Positions 12,096-24,053 are shown, counted from the stretch's first letter. The stretch: 64,000 bases of DNA from Maniola hyperantus (GCF_902806685.2 NC_048557.2:5142666-5206665), one strand, 5' to 3'. Numbers and translations are program-made. The notes: generated by a model from the sequence alone, not told the origin.

Positions 12096-13496
12096 TCTGG
12101 ACTGTTCATAGTAAACCAAGTAGGGTTCTAGGGTTAAGGATAATGCCTTTACAACTTCTTCAGTGCCTGTTCTGCAATCTCCATTTGATATCCAAGCAAT
12201 TTCAAGGCGTTGCTTCTCATAACTTTGTGCCCCCACGTTCCCCTCGTTGGCTTCTAGTAGGCCAGAGTGCTTATAGGCATTTCTCTGCCGGAGACTTCTT
12301 AATTTTATTAACGTATGGAAATTATGGAATAGATATCGAACTGAGAATTTTGTCTAATTTGTTATTGTAATTTGTTCTCGTAAAATTCGTAATTTGTCAT
12401 TACTGACATTGACACCACTGTCACTTGTCACTTAATTGACACTTGAAACGTAGACTTACAGGAAAAAGCATAATCTAAGAGGAAAAACATAGGAAAAAAT
12501 AAGTCCACTAACGCCACCTATTGTCGAATAGCAGTAAACTCGACTATTCATTCGTTCAAAGCGTTTAGTTATTGCAAATGCATTATATAATAATAACGTT
12601 AGAATTCAATGTTTTAAGTATGAAAGGTAATTTTTATGATGAAATTAATAAGTTAGCCTAAAAGTTGCATTGTTTTTGTATGGGATATAATTATTAAAAA
12701 CAAAAAAATTGACTTTCACTAATGCTATTTGTATAATAAAACGCGATTTTAATGGTACATTTTAAAGCCACCGGTCATCATTAGGTCACAATTACATGGC
12801 CAACCTTAGGCAATACGAATTGGTTTGGGCGATCAATGATCAATTGTTAAAAATGGTCATGATGGTCTTATCCTTAGGCAATCGCACTTCTGATAAAACA
12901 TTCATATGTTTTTACGAATTCAAATCGCGCGCGGTTTCAAAACAGGTCTGATATAAATTTCTCTCTTGTGATTGGACAGAAGCTCTGCTTATTAGGTCCG
13001 CAATGTGACGCACACATTGACAGATTTCTAGGAGAAATGTGAGACACACAAAGACGTTGTCTTGTGTAATTATACTAAACCGTAAGCATTTCCAGACGCA
13101 GCTTTTCGTCCGATGTCGACTGCGTGATCCCAATCGCGATCGTTATGCAATCGCGATCGATAGGCCGGGCGGCGAGTTTTTGAAGAAGTGTACTTACTTA
13201 CCCAATATTAACATAGTCATTTTAAACTAATTATGTTATAGTATTTTTAATAATTCTATACTAATTATGATAATACCAATTACCAATTAGATATTAAAAA
13301 AATGTTTTTTTTAAAGGCTTTCATAATATGATTTTGTAGATCCCAAATGGTAGGGTAAGCAGTGCCTATATGCCTCTATGACCTGCACGCCACTGACGAT
13401 GCGACGCACCACCCCTACCCGCCTCGTCTGTCTGGTCCCAGGACCGTAGCGCGTGCGACGTAGCAACGCATCGTGTGGTTACAGAACAGCAGGGTT
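12096..13496. other. Spacer, no gene recognised
   Basis: Contains two CAATCGCGATCG words 18 bp apart (13131 and 13149), a GCAATCGCACTTC end at about 12881, and CAACGCATCGTGTGG at 13467, inverse to 7224. Open frames at 12912-13133 and 13039-13230 overlap and look like chance. Confidence 0.4.
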
Positions 13497-13745
13497 TATT
13501 TTATTTTATTGTGATTTTATTTAACCCTTGACTGCAGTCTAACCTGGTGGTAAATGATGATGCAGTCTAAGATGGAAGCGGGCTAAACTGAAAGGGGTAT
13601 GGCAGTTTTTATTAAACCCATGCCCCTTTGGTTTCTACACGGCATTGTACCGGAACGCTAAATCGCTTAGCGCCACGGCTTTTCCGGTAGGGTGGTAACT
13701 AGCCACGGCCGAAGCCTCCCACCAGACAAAAGGATGACGCAGCGG
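13497..13745 (-). mobile_element. Non-LTR retrotransposon 3' UTR
   Basis: In antisense: GAGGCTTCGGCCGTGGCTAG, ...GCGATTTAGCGTTCCGGTAC, ...CCCGCTTCCATCTTAGACTG and an A-rich end. This is a common lepidopteran LINE tail; a second copy lies at 54024. Confidence 0.75.
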
Positions 13746-14106
13746 CACCGCTCAGGCGCCGTGTCGCCAACCCCACGCATCGTGTTGATTCACTCTAGTT
13801 ACTAGTAGTGCAGTACCTACCGACTGGTGCCGATCTCTGTTCTTCAAAGGTTCCTAATTTTAAATCACTAAATAATTTTGGATGTACGCTTAATTCACGA
13901 TAACTTTAAAAGTTATACCTACTTACTAGAGCCTCTGGGCTCGAGGCCCAATCGATGCGTGGAACCTACTAGGGCAAAATTAGCAAAATTAGAGGGAGGC
14001 TTATCAAACTTACGAGTACCTATAACTCAAATAATAAAATTTTACTGTGTACGTATGCGAACCGAAAGGTAATTTACATAATCCATTTTCCATACTAAAA
14101 TTATAA

Positions 14107-14260
14107 ATCCATACTAATATTTGTAAATGCGATAATGTTTCACGGCCCATTCATTTAACTGATTTTGATAAAACTACTTTTTATCTCGGAAATCAAACAC
14201 TTCACACGGGATTTTTAAAAACCCTAAATCCACGCGGACGTAGTCTTGAGCATCATGTAG
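14107..14260 (+). mobile_element. Helitron-like element (family a)
   Basis: ATTTGTAAATGCGATAATGT start, TTTTATCTCGGAAATCAAAC core and CCACGCGGACGTAGTC hairpin end; the terminal CTAG has decayed to CATGT. Confidence 0.65.
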
Positions 14261-14433
14261 AAAATTTTAATTTATTGAGTTTAACTCAGGTTTAGTATTT
14301 TAAAGTTGTATTAGTTTTTTGTTTGTATGTACGCTTTAGTAAAAACTAGTAGACCGATTATGAATTTGCGGTTCGAAAGCATATAAAATTATATAGTTAG
14401 ATACTTGGATACGAGTTTTTATAATATGAATTA

Positions 14434-14656
14434 CTAGCTTATGCTCGCGACTTTGTCCGCGTGGATTACACATATTTGAAATCTCTATTTTACCCCCTCA
14501 GGGGTTTAATTTTTAAAATCCTTTCTTAGCGGATGTCTAAGTCATAATAGCTATCCGTATGCCCAATTTCAGCTCGATCCCTCCAGTAGTTTGAGCTGTG
14601 CAGTGTGCGTTGATAGATCAGTCAGTCAGTCAGTCAGCTTTTCATTTTATATATAG
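14434..14656 (-). mobile_element. Helitron-like element (family b), full length
   Basis: Antisense ACTAGCTTATGCTCGCGACT end through GTCAGTCAGTCAGTCAG to TATATATAGA. In element sense it starts TCTATATATAAAA and ends with a hairpin plus CTAGT. Confidence 0.8.
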
Positions 14657-15171
14657 ATGAGCAAATGAGCAGGCATGAGGAAAGCTCTCTACATAGCGTG
14701 AGTGCCCCCCGGCACGATGGATTAGCAATATAATATAAAGAGGGTAGTGGGAAGTAAAAGCTGAAGACCGAGTGTGGTAGCGCTCACTAGAAAAGGTCTA
14801 TTTTCGATCGTAGACGTCCATAGGCTAATGTCATGATAAAAACCAACGGCAAAAGCTAGTAATAAAATAAATCGGCCTATATCCTGAAGCTATTTGACGA
14901 AGGAAAACAGAAAACATCGTGTTTCGTTTAGTAGCTGCCGGCGATTACGTCTACTAAATCTGATTAAGAGGTGATTTTACCTCGCAGGGTCCAACCGTGA
15001 CCCACAATTTGTTTTGATTAAGTCCCTCACGTTTTGGAGGGGCCCGTGCGGAAACCAGACCTAAATATTCGTAAGGGAATAATAAAGAGAGTTTATTTCA
15101 TTAATAAGAGCGTTAACATTGATTTCATGATTAGCACATTTATTCAATTAATGAAAGTGCTATGATTAATA
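14657..15171. other. Spacer, nothing recognised
   Basis: No open frame or repeat family that I can name. Confidence 0.4.
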
Positions 15172-15228
15172 TGCGACGGGTTGAAATGGCAATCGGGGAG
15201 AGAGCGCCCCGCACACCCGCACATCCCG
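15172..15228 (+). mobile_element. CGCGACAGGTCG MITE, half element
   Basis: GCGACGGGTTGAAATGGCAATCGG followed by the GC-rich core CCCCGCACACCCGCAC; the second half is missing. Confidence 0.65.
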
Positions 15229-15339
15229 TCCTTTATAGGTTTAGTAAAAAAAATGTCAGAATTATAGAAATGGAACGGAAAGACGTAACCAACAAAATAG
15301 AGACAATTTAATTTATACTATTTTTGTATTTTTTTTTAT

Positions 15340-15692
15340 TCATTATAGGCGCACGCTTGACCACGATCACACCTGATGGGAAGTGATGATGTGGCCTAAG
15401 ATGGGACGCGTTTGCCTAGAAGGTGCCTATTCACTCTTGTTTTAAAGATACCCGGATTATAATTGGCAGGAAACACTGATTTAGAAAGAGTATTCCAGAC
15501 CCTAGCCATGCGTATAAGGAATAATGACGCAAAGCGTTTCGCACGCGAAGATGGAATGTTGACGACATAGGGGTGGAAACTCGCCCAGTGTCTTGCGGTA
15601 CGGTGGTAGAAAGGTGAGGGAGGGACAAGATCGAACAGCTCCTGAACACACTCTCCGAAATATATCCTGTAAAACACCGATAGGCCGGCAAC
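15340..15692 (-). pseudogene. LINE reverse-transcriptase C-terminus and 3' UTR, 5'-truncated
   Basis: A minus-strand frame of about 98 codons (15692-15396) reads VAGLSVFYRIYFGECVQELF at its start and contains RVWNTLSKSVFPANY and NRHLLGK before a TAG stop. This is the C-terminal tail typical of Jockey/CR1-like insect LINEs. A short 3' UTR and an A-rich tail (AATAAAAAAAAA) follow. The upstream frame closes at once, so the element is 5'-truncated. A related older end lies at 54316. Confidence 0.75.
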
Positions 15693-16294
15693 TTTATTTT
15701 ATTATTTCCAATAATAATAGTTATTACAGTAAGAGCCTGAACTCTTTAACAAAAAAAAACTCCGCACTCTGAAATAAAATGAAAGCTTTTATCAATCTGG
15801 AGATCGAGGAAGTAAAATGTTACTACATTGTTAGCGATATTGCTTTGCCTAGAGTTGAATTTAAAAAAAAGAATTAGTGGCAGATGTAAAATGGCGGCCA
15901 GAAAAGCCGGAGCTGTTGATTTGAAGCAGGGAAAATTAGAATTTATAATTGTCTTGAAGAAGTTAATAGTTTAGAACTAAGATTGAAGTTTATTAAGCAT
16001 TGTCTTAATGGAATAAAGTCAGTTCCTATAAGTTGAGATTATTTTTATTAGTTCAGAAGTGGGATTCGAATAAAAAGGCACAAATAAAATCTTCAAGTGC
16101 TAGTCTAATCGGTTATTGCGTAGAAAAACTAGCATCAAACGGAATAAAATTAAGATTAGGAACATTGTAGGAACATTAAGTAGTTTTGCCTCACCCAAAA
16201 CGACCGAGGCGATATTTCATAGGCTTAGCTGAAGATATATAGGCGACCTACGAACGAAATTGCGCCGAATGAGCATTATTTGCTTAAAAATATA
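15693..16294. other. AT-rich spacer, nothing recognised
   Basis: No convincing frame, repeat or RNA gene. Confidence 0.4.
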
Positions 16295-16636
16295 TCTATA
16301 TATATAAAATTCAAAGTCCTGCCTGACTGACTGACATATATATCAACGTACAGCCTAAACCACTGGTCCTAGAGACATGAAATTTTGAGAGTGTCTTCTC
16401 TGTAAAAAGTAGGTATCCACTAAGAAAGGATTTTTCGAAAGGCCATCCCTAAGTGGGTTAAATAGGGGATGAAAGTTTGTATGAAAGTCCGTCATTTTTC
16501 AAGTTATTTGCATGAAAATTGGTACTTGGGTTTTCGGTCACAAATGAAGAAATACGTGTTCCAGGATTTTTGGAAATTCATCCCCCATCTCGATTTTCTA
16601 AATTCCACCCGAGCGAAGCAGGGGCGGGTCAGCTAG
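16295..16636 (+). mobile_element. Helitron-like element (family c), full length
   Basis: Starts TCTATATATATAAAATTCAA, contains CTGACTGACTGAC and TAGGTATCCACTAAGAAAGG, and ends CGAGCGAAGCAGGGGCGGGT plus CAGCTAG followed by T. The TC start and CTAG end are Helitron-like. A shortened copy is at 50782. Confidence 0.7.
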
Positions 16637-16759
16637 TTTGGCTATATGACATATAACGAAAAGTTATTATTTTAAGATTTTCTAATCACAATCAACCTTG
16701 TTTCAGTACGCGGCTGAAAATAATGTAGCTCTAAAATATAGTCTATTATCAAACCAGTG

Positions 16760-17120
16760 GCTGCACCCTGCAATCAAAAAACCTGCATCAATCATGAATA
16801 ATTATAATCGCGATTGTTGTGATTAGCTGAATTTTATGGTATGCTTGTTGCAACAAGACATTGTAGCCACAAGTAAGCGAGCATCAACCAATCAGTAGGG
16901 CGATTGTCTAAAACTTGCATCAATCATTATTACAATCTCAATTGTTCTGATTGGCTGAATTTGTGCGATTCTTGTTGCAACAATGCATTGTGGCCAATAT
17001 TGAGCGAGCATTAACCAATCAGAGATGATTGTGATCGTGACATTGTAGCTGTCAAACAACCGCGGTAGGGCCACAGAAGTGATTGCGATCGTTACACTGT
17101 AGCTGTCATTTTACGGTAAT
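16760..17120. mobile_element. Foldback MITE interrupted by a related copy of itself
   Basis: The outer element (about 16760-16895 plus 17077-17120) shares ATCAATCAT, TTGTTGCAACAA and GCGAGCATYAACCAATCAG with the inner one. The inner copy (16896-17073) sits after CCAATCAG and is followed by GTGATTGCGATCG, the expected continuation of the outer copy. CAG flanks it on both sides (16893-16895 and 17074-17076). Confidence 0.75.
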
Positions 17121-17194
17121 CGAATCCCTGAGCTAGCTTATTCTTTCTCAAACTGAACTAACCAGAAAACGAACTTGAAAATTCATATTAACAG

Positions 17195-17735
17195 TGATAG
17201 GCGCCCAGTTGACCCAAGCAGGTAAGAAACTTAAGAAAGTTGACTTAAGGAGATGAGAAATTCAAGAAGCTGTCATTTATCCAACCCTTTTCAGCCGACC
17301 CAAATCAAATTCTGGAACTTAGGCACAGCTGGCCCAAGAAGGTCAGATGTTTAAGAAGCTGATTTTGCATCAATTTTCGATCGACACATGTACGTGTGTG
17401 TGTGTGTGTGCTTTGGCGCCTTGGCCCGTCCGTGACCGTGAGTGCGCATAATTTAAAAAATAAAGTGGGAATTAAATGCAATAATTTTAAAATTTTATGA
17501 GATTTTGCTTCGTGATTCTTTAAGTGCGGCAGCATTTAGCGTTATACTTAAGTATGAAAACTTTTTTCACGTGATTTTCACATACTAAGTACTTGTAAAA
17601 TGGTTCATCTCTACCAAGGAGGTCGGTTAGATGCAATTTTCATCCCTTTTCGACCGATCCTAGTTTACGTGGTACTAAGAGCACATTCGGCCCAAGGAGG
17701 TCAGAAACTATAGCGCCAGTGATTTTTCATCCCTT
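17195..17735 (+). repeat. Degenerate tandem repeat with GGCCCAAGGAGGTCAG units
   Basis: At least four irregular units (near 17200, 17330, 17610, 17680) share CCAAG(A/G)AGGTCAG, AAGAAGCTGAT and TTTCATCCCTTTTCGACCGA. A (GT)9 microsatellite at 17393-17410 sits in the middle. Confidence 0.55.
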
Positions 17736-18136
17736 TAATCCAAATAGCACTTCTCGCTGCGTTTACGAGCGCGATTTAACGTGCTGAATTTTACGAGCCA
17801 CAATAACATCGTTTATTTCTTTAACTCGTTTCTCAGGAACAGCAATCTTGTTATACGAGTTAGTTTTTAATCTTCTACAACCTTGAATATTGATAGGTTT
17901 TTGAATTATTCTACGTTGTGAGATTGAAAAGATGCAAGTAATATTCCCGAGCAACATACCTACTCATGCAACATTTAGATAAATATGCATTCAGATAAGC
18001 TCGTAAAACGTTTTACTGGAGAAAATGGGTAATTGACTTCGCATAGTAGTCAAATAAATTTAAAATATCATGCGGCTCCCACCACCTCCGCTACTGCTCC
18101 CGCTACGCCGCGCCGCCGGGCCCGCTGCCGCGTAAG
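17736..18136. other. Spacer, nothing recognised
   Basis: A minus-strand open frame at 17763-17957 has no recognisable domain. Confidence 0.4.
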
Positions 18137-18398
18137 CCATGATAGCCTAGTCCGCCTCCTATTCAGGAGACCGGGGGTTCGATTCCGGGTATGCACCTCT
18201 AACTTTTCGGAGTTTGAATATCGCTTTGATGGTGAAGGAAAACATCACGAGGAAACCTGCGTAGGTACCTGAAATGTTTCATAATGTTCTCAAAGGTGTC
18301 TCAAGTCAGCCAATCCACACTTGGCCAGCGTGCTGAACTATGGGCAAACCGTTCTCATACGGAGAGGAGACCCGTGCTCGTGATGATGATGATTATAG
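18137..18398 (+). mobile_element. SINE family A, near full length
   Basis: A-box region GATAGCCTAG, B box GGTTCGATTCCGG, then CTCTAACTTTTCGGAG, GGTGAAGGAAAACATCACGA, CTTGGCCAGCGTG, GAGGAGACCCGTGCTC and a GTGATGATGATGATT tail. Confidence 0.85.
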
Positions 18399-18687
18399 TA
18401 ATTTTAGTCATAATATAACTCATCAGCACAAGGAAGAGCAAGGTAGGAAGAATATTACTTTGAAGAAATATTCCTATACCGAATAAATCTTTAGTAACAG
18501 CTGTTGGGGTCTTGGGAGCTCATGAATTCCTTGCGAATTCCTGAAGCAGAGAAAAGTCGACAAAGTAACTCCGTAATCTGTTCAAAAATTTGAACCTAAG
18601 GGCTAAAACAAACAGAACGCGCGACGAATACGCGACGAAGTGACAATAGTCCAACGCGGCTCCTAGAAGTTGTAATAATATAAAGAA

Positions 18688-18897
18688 ACTAGTTTATGCT
18701 CGTGACTTCGTCCGCGTGGACTACACAAACTGCAAACCCCTATTTTACCCCTTTAAGGATTGAATTATCAAAAATCCTTTCATAGCGGATGTCTACGTCA
18801 TAATAGCCTGCATGCCAAATTTCAGGTTGATTAGTCCAGCAGTTTAAGCTGTATGTTGATAGATCAGTCAGTCCGCTTTTCCTTTTATATATTTAGA
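18688..18897 (-). mobile_element. Helitron-like element (family b)
   Basis: Antisense ACTAGTTTATGCTCGTGACT to CAGTCAGTCCGCTTTTCC and TATATATTTAGA. Only about two GTCA units remain. Confidence 0.8.
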
Positions 18898-19076
18898 TTT
18901 CGGCGCTTTTCAGCGAAAGAAGCACCTGAACAAACTGTCATGTGCGGTGCCAGCTCAGAATTATGCTGTATGCCTTCATGCTGTGCACGGATCTTCTTTC
19001 AGAATGAGGGTTCAAGCATTTATACCACCATGTTGGTCAAGTGTGGATAGGCATACTTTACGTGCATTGGAATCTA

Positions 19077-19369
19077 GTACGCTCAGTATAAGATTTTACG
19101 TCTCACCAAACGTTGCTAGAATTCGAGAGTCGAAACACAATAACGTCAAAGCAAAATGGACCTAAAGAGCCTTGAATTGAAGTCAAAAATTCAATGCCAC
19201 TAATTTAAATTTCACAACGTTTCCGCTTGGAGTGCTAGATGTAGATGTGAAGGCAAACTTGAGCTTTAAAACAAGGCAGTTAAGATCCAGTTTACTATAA
19301 TGCGGAAGTGTTTGCGACACTTGAATACTATCAACGTTGGTGAGACATAAAATATCGTACTAAGCGTAC
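19077..19369. mobile_element. MITE with about 37-bp TIRs (GTACGCTTAGTA family)
   Basis: GTACGCTCAGTATAAGATTT at the left is the inverse of AAATATCGTACTAAGCGTAC at the right, and ACGTCTCACCAACG words are inverted likewise. The core has TTTCCGCTTGGAGTGCTAG. Confidence 0.8.
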
Positions 19370-19726
19370 AGGTAATGAGGATGAAACTTGTTCGTGGGAC
19401 GGTAAAGTGCGATCACGGAATAGACCGTGTAGCGCTTATCCGTCGCGAATTTCATGTGTTATAGGCCTAATTCACAGGTAGGTTCTTAGGTAAAGTAGGC
19501 AAAAAATTATCATATAAAGTGAAAATCGGTGCACGTGTAATGCCCATTATCTGAGTGGATCCGAGACGGGACATAAATGAATTTGACAGCCGCTACGGAA
19601 TGCTTTGTCCCAAAAGCGGTATTCAATGTGGTTTCTATAAAATGGAAATTCGAGTTTTGCCATCGATACCTATTCGTACGTAGAACCAAATAATTCAAAG
19701 CTTTTAACAATTTCAATTTAATTTTT

Positions 19727-19835
19727 TAACCGACTTCCAAAAAGGACACCGATTTTTTCGAGATTTATGGACCGATTTGCAAATTTTTTTTAAGAGGAGG
19801 TTTGTACCTTCTAAGTAGGAGGATCTCTCGTCTGT
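19727..19835 (+). repeat. AACCGACTTCAAAAA repeat (family e)
   Basis: TTAACCGACTTCCAAAAAGGA followed by a GATTTATGGACCGATTTGC word. Relatives at 23573 and 38846. Confidence 0.6.
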
Positions 19836-19995
19836 GGTACCTACCAACTACAAAGATTATTATTATTATTATTAGGTATACTATCGATCCCGTGGTAATT
19901 TCGATAAATTCAGCCTTATTCCTTGTCTACACACATTTTGTATAAAATATGTTTTGCTACGAACATTCTCGCTACGCTACGGCGTAGCAGTTGCA

Positions 19996-20237
19996 GTACG
20001 CTTAGTATTAGATTTTACGTCTCATCGACGTTGCTAGAATTCGAGAGTCGAAAGAAAATAACGTCAAAGTAAAATGGACCCAAAGAGCCTTGATTTGAAG
20101 TCAAAAATTCAATACAACTGATTTTAATTTCGCAACGTTTCCGCTTGGAGCGCTGGCTGTAGATGTTTAGACAAACTTGAGTTTTAAAACAAGGCAGTTA
20201 GGCAGTTGGTGAGACATAAAATCTCGTACTAACGTAC
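19996..20237. mobile_element. MITE, GTACGCTTAGTA family, internally deleted copy
   Basis: Same order as the copy at 19077, lacking about 50 nt near the right end. Both lie in the same orientation less than 1 kb apart. Confidence 0.8.
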
Positions 20238-20409
20238 AGAACTATTGTTACTGTTGGGGTGCCAGCCAGGTAACCTCCCAGTGTGCCTGGGTGTTGCTGG
20301 TTTCTTTTGGATGCGTCCGAGGGGTAGCGACTTTTGAATGCGTAAACGCGATTCCCAGCGATAAAAAAGGAGTATTATTACTGTACATCTTCTTTATCAT
20401 AAACAAAAA

Positions 20410-20530
20410 ATATGAATGGTAAGCTGGAAGAAATCTCTGTTTAGAGATAAGCATTTCCAATGTAACTTAATTTATTATTACTTTGTAACTACAAAGTTGG
20501 TACATGAAAAATAGAAATAAAACAAAATAA
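20410..20530 (+). mobile_element. LINE-like 3' tail
   Basis: AAGCTGGAAGAAATCTCTGT, GATAAGCATTTCCAATGTAA and an A-rich end. Near-identical to 28050-28160. Confidence 0.65.
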
Positions 20531-21884
20531 TAACTTTTCGTGTTCTATAAATACGCGCACAAAAGAGCTAATATCAACCACCTACACGTGTAGGTCGTGT
20601 TTTCAATACCTAATGCACACATCGCATACTATCCCTTTGTGACATCTCCTACGCAAAAGTTAAGTGATATATATATTTTTTTTAATGTTGAAAATATTAC
20701 AATAAAACTTAAAGCTAGCCTTATCTAATTACTATATAAATCATGCTTGCGTGGAATGGTGCCAAGAATACTGGCTGCATTTCCGCGCTGGACAGCTAGG
20801 CTAATCCGTTGCGCAAAAAATGAGCCAGCCCTTCTGTCACCAGATGAGGCTATTAATCGCGGTGATATTATAATAACAATGCCCTCCCGGTCGAATTTCG
20901 CCTACTAGATTAGCCAACTGCGTGGGAGATATTATAGTGCACAAGTCTGTGTGCAAACACAGGTGCACTCTCTATTCCCTCACTCTCTAACCTGATGGAA
21001 CGGAAATCCAACACAACCGGAGAGAGATCAGGTGCAGGACAGGAAAATCCTTACTTAGTCAACGTTATAGAAAAATTTCAAGTTTCTAGAACCAGTCGTT
21101 TCATTTGTATAATTCAGTCAGTAAATAACTACATAATATAAATGGAAGATCCGGGATTCGATTCCTAGCGCAAATTTAGAAAATGTATAGAGGCTTGAGT
21201 ATATAGGTTTTTTGTTTATGGAGAAGTACAAAAATAGTGTTATTAAAATAAATGGTAGATATGCTGCAAAACTATTATTATGTAGTAAACCGCCTAGGAA
21301 ATGGACGTGACATCATGTCATTTTGCGCACTACTTTTGAAACCAGTTGGTTGTATCATTTCTCATATCTACTCTCTCATAATGCTTTTATGCAACGTAAG
21401 CTTACAAGGGCAAGGAACAATAAACGCTAAAACTAACCAATTTAATACACGCCTATCAAATAGGTACAATTCTAATTTCATTCCAAAAGCCTAAAAGAGC
21501 AAACTCACGAGCTACAATCCTTCGTCAAATCCTATGACAATATGACAAAAGCCTTCGTTTAAATTTTCAACATCATGTGGTACGGTCAAACAATGGAAAA
21601 TAAATTCTATCTTCATATGATTAGAGTGGCTATTTCAATTACAGGACTGTGGAGGAAATGTTTCATAATGATGCATTCATAGGCCTACGCAAAGTGTTTC
21701 ATTCCCATTGTCAAATACAAGATCGCTTACAATTTGGCCGCATAGTTGGTTTCTGTTCGCTTCGAGCTATTTTCGGCCAGGCGTATCTTGTAGCCAGCTT
21801 GTAGCAGTGCGTAGGCGAATCAGTACCTAATCAATGAAATGAGAGTAATGAGAGTTTATACTTGAGTATAACAAAAATATTACT
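20531..21884. other. Spacer with one unclassified repeat fragment
   Basis: About 20738-20880 (ATACTGGCTGCATTTCCGCG, GAGCCAGCCCTTCTGTCACC) looks like a lepidopteran repeat, possibly LINE-derived. An 80-codon plus-strand frame at 21252-21494 has no recognisable domain. Confidence 0.4.
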
Positions 21885-22107
21885 AGATGATGCTCGCGAA
21901 ATCGTCCGCGCGGATTTAGGTTTCTAAGAATCCCGTGGGAACGCTTTGATTTTTCGGTATAAAAAGTAGCCTATGTCTTTTCCCGGGATGCAACCTATCT
22001 CTGTATCAAATTTAAAAAATCGGTTGATCGGATGGGCCGTGAAAGGCTAGCAGAGAGACAGACAGAAAGACAGAGACACTTTAGCATTTATAATATTAGT
22101 AAGTATA
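21885..22107 (-). mobile_element. Helitron-like element (family a), full length
   Basis: Antisense ACTAGATGATGCTCGCGAAA, CCCGTGGGAACGCTTTGATT, GGATGGGCCGTGAAAGGCTA and CATTTATAATATTAGTA. Confidence 0.8.
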
Positions 22108-22148
22108 GGTTTAGTATTGATTTTGTATAACTTTAAGCCGCCTGTTCA

Positions 22149-22368
22149 TCTAAATATATAAAATGAAACGCTGACTGACTGACTGACTGATCTATCAACG
22201 CACAGCTCAAACTCCGGGACGGATCGGGCTGAAGTTTGACATGCAGATAGCTATTATGATGTAGACATCCCCTAACAAAGGATTTTTGGGAATTCAACCC
22301 GTAAGGGGGTAAAATAGGTATTTGAAATTTGTGTAGTCCACGCGGACGAAGTTGCGGGCATAAGCTAG
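22149..22368 (+). mobile_element. Helitron-like element (family b), full length, best example
   Basis: Begins TCTAAATATATAAAATG, carries four CTGA units, and ends CCACGCGGACGAAGTTGCGG and CATAAGCTAG followed by T. The GC-rich hairpin about 10 nt before a CTAG end and the TC start are the structural marks of Helitrons; no protein is encoded, so it is non-autonomous. I recall such ends as Lep1-like. Confidence 0.8.
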
Positions 22369-22389
22369 TAAAATATAAAAATCTATGTT

Positions 22390-22580
22390 TAATATTATAA
22401 TAGGAAATTTTGTCTGTCTTCTACCTGTCTATCAGTTCACGGCACGTTGACGAATTTTTTGGTACAGAGAGGAGAGAGCTTGTAGCCCGGAGATGGACAT
22501 AGGTCACTTTTTATCTCGGAAAATCAAAGATTGCACGAGATTAAAAAAAAATTAATCCACGATGGACATGCTTCCAACAG
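22390..22580 (+). mobile_element. Helitron-like element (family a), diverged
   Basis: TTTTTATCTCGGAAAATCAAAG and the downstream AATCCACG remain; the end is lost. Confidence 0.55.
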
Positions 22581-22686
22581 CCAAGTAGTGTTGAAGTTAT
22601 TATATTTTAATTAAGGCGACAGAATTTGCTTTAATTTTATTATTACAATTGTATGAAAAATAATCAGAAAACATTCTAGACATAGT

Positions 22687-22841
22687 CCGCGACAGGTCGA
22701 GAAGGCAATCAGGGTAGGAGGCGGGCCGACGCCGTCACCCGCTATCGCCCGCACCGGGTTAACGCGGGGGTTGTGTGGGGGTTGTGGGGGTGTGCGGGGC
22801 GTTCCCTCCGCGATTGCCATCTCGACCTGTCACGTACTATA
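22687..22841. mobile_element. CGCGACAGGTCG MITE
   Basis: TAGTCCGCGACAGGTCGAGA on the left and CCATCTCGACCTGTCACGTA on the right, with a G-rich core that contains GTGGGGGTTGTGGGGGTGTG. Confidence 0.8.
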
Positions 22842-22954
22842 CCTACTCAATATTTTTATTCACTAACTACTGTCCGCGTGGATATAGATTATTAAACCTA
22901 GGTGTTTTAAAAAGCACGCGGGAACACTTTGAAAAGTACCTAGCCTATTCAAGG

Positions 22955-23160
22955 TAAAAAAGTGTGTTTGTTTGTTGGTTTAATGGTTTGTTGGTTTGTC
23001 CTTCAATAACGCTGCAGTGAAGCAACGAAACGGCCTGATTTTTGCATTGATATAGTTAAAGATCTGAGAGTGATATACTTTTTATCCCGGAAAATCAAAG
23101 AGTTCCTACGGGATTTTAAAAATCCTAATCCACGCGGATGAAGTCGCGAGCATCAGCTAG
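22955..23160 (+). mobile_element. Helitron-like element (family a)
   Basis: AGTGTGTTTGTTTGTTGGTT, CCTTCAATAACGCTGCAGTG, TTTTATCCCGGAAAATCAAA and GAAGTCGCGAGCATCAGCTA plus G. Confidence 0.8.
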
Positions 23161-23572
23161 TTAATAATAATACTAATAGGATGTAAGCATTTTATTTGTT
23201 ACCGCATTGTTATCATTACGCATTATTTTAAATCGTTTAAGATTTCATTTGATCATATCGATGCATTCAAGTCGCCATTTTCAATTTAAACTAAAACCCT
23301 CGATTTGAATTTGAACTGGGTAGTGAATTCTCGCTTCAATAACAGAAATATGAATAGAATAGAATTCTAGAAGAGACATAAATATTATAAGTATTATTCA
23401 CATTTGGCGTTAGGTTTAATATATCTAGTAATGTTTGACGCATTCAAATTTTTGACACAATTCCATCAAACGTTTTGTCTGTCTGTCTGCCTGTTTGAAC
23501 TGAACCAGCTAGTATTCGGAATGGCTGAAATTATTATGACGAGACTTTCACAAACACAAGGAGTAACATAAG

Positions 23573-23690
23573 ATTTTTTTTAACCCACTTTCAAAAAAAG
23601 GAGGAGTTGTGTTTCTACCTATGTACACGGAAATCTCCGAGTAATTTGAACCGATTTGCGTAATTTTTAAACGATAGAAAAACCTTGTGA
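23573..23690 (+). repeat. Family e repeat, plus a duplicated TCTCAACCCTGATGCT word
   Basis: TTTTAACCCACTTTCAAAAAA and GAACCGATTTGCGTAA. Downstream, CTCCTCAACCCTGATGCTGC (23718) and CTTCTCAACCCTGATGCTGA (23841) form a spaced pair. 23860-24053 holds nothing else. Confidence 0.5.
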
Positions 23691-24053
23691 CATTGTCCCA
23701 TAAAAAATTTGGACTCCAACTCCTCAACCCTGATGCTGCAAGGGACCTGACCACTAATGGGATTCAGTAACTGTCAGCTATAAATTTATATTGGAGGTAC
23801 CTACCAAGTAAAGACTTTATCGTTAAAGTCGAGGACCCAACTTCTCAACCCTGATGCTGAAAGTAATTGCATCCCTTTATCATGGTGATTAAGAAAATGG
23901 CCTACTAACTCAGTAAGAAAAAGGAACGACTACACTGACGCGATGTCGCTTTCTTCCAAATCCTGCTAACATTGCTTACCTACTTATTTGCTATGGGCTT
24001 TGAAATCGGTATGTAACTTGCCAGCGGGACAAGAGTGGAGAATGCGGGTAGAG

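Noticed and set aside
16892..17074. 60-codon minus-strand frame repeated at 28316-28501
   Set aside because: It is the translation of a foldback MITE; the frame is shared because the DNA is repeated.
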